Source of the DNA: an uncultured Chitinophagaceae bacterium | GTDB taxonomy: Bacteria; Bacteroidota; Bacteroidia; Chitinophagales; Chitinophagaceae | DNA: 64,000 bases | Direction of reading: 5' to 3' | Assembly: GCA_937907395.1 (NCBI GenBank) | Contig: CALCII010000011.1 | Location: 372,001-436,000 of the forward strand | Shown here: positions 62,829 through 64,000 of the stretch, in pieces | How the letters are laid out: each line of letters opens with the position of its first letter | How positions within the stretch are numbered: position 1 is the stretch's first letter | Program-made: the position numbers and the translations under genes | Notes under the pieces: generated by a model | What the model saw: only the letters and a program-made list of their open reading frames with translations | The model's database searches: none | What the model was told of the DNA's origin: nothing

Positions 62829-63677
62829 TCACCTCTGTTTAAGAGTGATACCTTTTTCTATTGTGAATAGTCTTTTTGTCTTTAAGAAAAGTTTGCGTAA
62901 AAGAGTGGTGTCAGTATTTTTAACTTTGTCCGACTCTGATATATTGTATGGGATGCCTTGTTTCTCTTTGTCATGCAGAAAAGACTTTGCTTTAGTTTGT
63001 AACTCTTCTGGGTAGTCTTTAAGTTCTTTTGGTAGTTGCAAAGCAATCTGATATTTTAATTCAATGTCAGTCGTCTTATAAAATTCTTCAAGAATAGTTT
63101 TAAGTTGCTCATTATAAATAGCCTCTTGTCGTGGATATTCTTTTGCAAAAACATTTTGATCAACCTTAAAGTCATCGTTAAATGATTCCAATTCATAGTC
63201 CCAAAAGAATGTATCATAGCCTTGTTGAACATACTTCTTATTCCCTTCGTGGACAGTCCTTGAATAAACTGTTGGCCGGGCCCAATACAGAACTTTAAGG
63301 ACTGCAATTTTTTTGTCTTTGTCGCCGCCAAGAAATATGTCAAGTAAAATGTTTTGGATGTCAACATAATCAAAAACTCTCCTGCAAGGTTTTACAAAAT
63401 CGTTATTGAAACCAGGGTCTGATTCATTGACTGCAGCTTGAAGCATTGGATTTAACAATTCTGTTGGAAATGTGTCGAGATTGTCAAGTAAATGTGCTAC
63501 AAACCATTTTTTTTCATTGTCGATTAAAAAGCCTTTAAGTGTTGAAATTTCAGTATCGCTAAATCCTTTGAAATGCATACGAAATTGTCGCAATACTTGT
63601 GGTCGCCCATAGTAATTATTCTTGCGAATATTCTCAAGCTGTTTTTGATATACTTCAAAAGTGCGTAGGATGTCCAT
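62829..63677 (-). CDS. HEAT-like helical protein of unknown function
   Basis: A 282-residue soluble protein, all-alpha by appearance, with ISTLKGFLIDNEKKWFVAHL and KIAVLKVLYWARPTVYSR resembling HEAT-type repeats. The end is basic (LRKLFLKTKRLFTIEKGIT). No catalytic motif was recognised. It is the only gene between two 51-bp direct repeats and may be an accessory module; protein-protein binding is likely. Confidence 0.7.
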   Translation of the reverse strand: MDILRTFEVYQKQLENIRKNNYYGRPQVLRQFRMHFKGFSDTEISTLKGFLIDNEKKWFVAHLLDNLDTFPTELLNPMLQAAVNESDPGFNNDFVKPCRRVFDYVDIQNILLDIFLGGDKDKKIAVLKVLYWARPTVYSRTVHEGNKKYVQQGYDTFFWDYELESFNDDFKVDQNVFAKEYPRQEAIYNEQLKTILEEFYKTTDIELKYQIALQLPKELKDYPEELQTKAKSFLHDKEKQGIPYNISESDKVKNTDTTLLRKLFLKTKRLFTIEKGITLKQR

Positions 63678-63796
63678 TAGAATTATGCCTTATGAGCAGT
63701 TGTTACTGATGATGGGAAAATAGTATTCTGTCCACCCGGAACTGCTATCTGGGTTTTGATAAAGTTAAATAGTAAAAGTTAAAGTAGTATGAAAAC

Positions 63797-63890
63797 GGCG
63801 AGTAGCCTCGCCCCAGACTGTGGCTAAATAGAAGAATTGGGATTTAATTGGCATCAAGTGATCCTGCGGAACATTTGCGCCAGAGGGGGC
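63797..63890 (+). repeat. Hairpin and right copy of the 51-bp direct repeat
   Basis: GGCGAG-TAGC-CTCGCC (63797-63812) is a perfect hairpin. The right copy (63840-63890) follows: GGATTTAATTGGCATCAAGT, GATCCTGCGGAACATTTGCG, CCAGAGGGGGC. The 323 bp from 63678 to the window end have no gene; a partly palindromic GC-rich stretch lies at about 63920-63975. Confidence 0.75.
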
Positions 63891-64000
63891 AAGTTATTAC
63901 TTAAGTTCTTTAGAAGCACAAGGCTACAAGCTTGCACGTCAGCACGCCCGAACGCAAAACCCGTGTTAGTAGCTTTTTTTCCGGTTAATATTTTTTATGT

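Overview
The window is chromosomal DNA from a member of the Bacteroidota, most likely a Chitinophagaceae-type heterotroph. The evidence is the repeated -7 promoter motif TAnnTTTG (often only a few bases from the ATG), weak Shine-Dalgarno signals, the gene content (reg_prop/LytTR two-component pair, GH35 beta-galactosidase, DUF6132-type and other Bacteroidota proteins), and dispersed hairpin repeats of the type GTCAGCCTGAGCTTGTCGAAGGC-like halves in intergenic DNA. The genus is inferred, not shown.

Layout. 1-6.2 kb: edge-truncated membrane protein, FabH, lipid kinase, a 120-bp tandem REP-like array, a membrane patatin-like lipase and heme A synthase. 6.3-10.4 kb and 21.6-26.9 kb: two halves of a sulfide/persulfide locus: CoA-disulfide/persulfide reductase-rhodanese fusion, SQR-like flavoprotein, TusE/DsrC-like and DsrE2-like sulfur carriers, two YeeE/YedE half-transporters, small membrane proteins, rhodanese, ETHE1-like persulfide dioxygenase with rhodanese domains, TauE/SafE permease and a Crp/Fnr regulator. 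TGAY-N4-RTCA palindromes lie 33-34 bp upstream of the -7 boxes of three of these transcription units, so the Crp/Fnr protein probably controls them. Between the halves (10.5-21.5 kb) are an M19-like peptidase, secreted proteins and a LytS/LytR-type two-component pair.

27-40.5 kb is mostly housekeeping: rnhB, Sua5/YciO-like, alpha/beta hydrolase, typA/bipA, tricorn-like S41 protease, msrB, adk, an unusual SDR and membrane proteins. 40.8-46.3 kb is a visibly AT-rich respiratory cluster: two CydA-like membrane proteins, each with a C-terminal c-type cytochrome domain, a 55-residue single-helix protein, an AraC regulator, a Cys-motif protein and an SCO-type lipoprotein, with a perfect 21-bp palindrome upstream. 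It looks like a cytochrome bd-superfamily terminal reductase that takes electrons from cytochrome c, and is the most interesting system here.

46.5-64 kb is accessory: GH35 beta-galactosidase, tRNA-Lys(CTT), a membrane protein/XRE pair with operators over its promoter, two tandem orphan barstar-like genes, VOC and VanZ proteins, a sensor kinase, two broken genes (53.5 and 56.4-57.0 kb), an AraC-SDR-aldo/keto reductase group, DUF998, a P1/DmpA peptidase, a DUF1905/YdeI protein, and a HEAT-like gene flanked by 51-bp direct repeats at the right edge.
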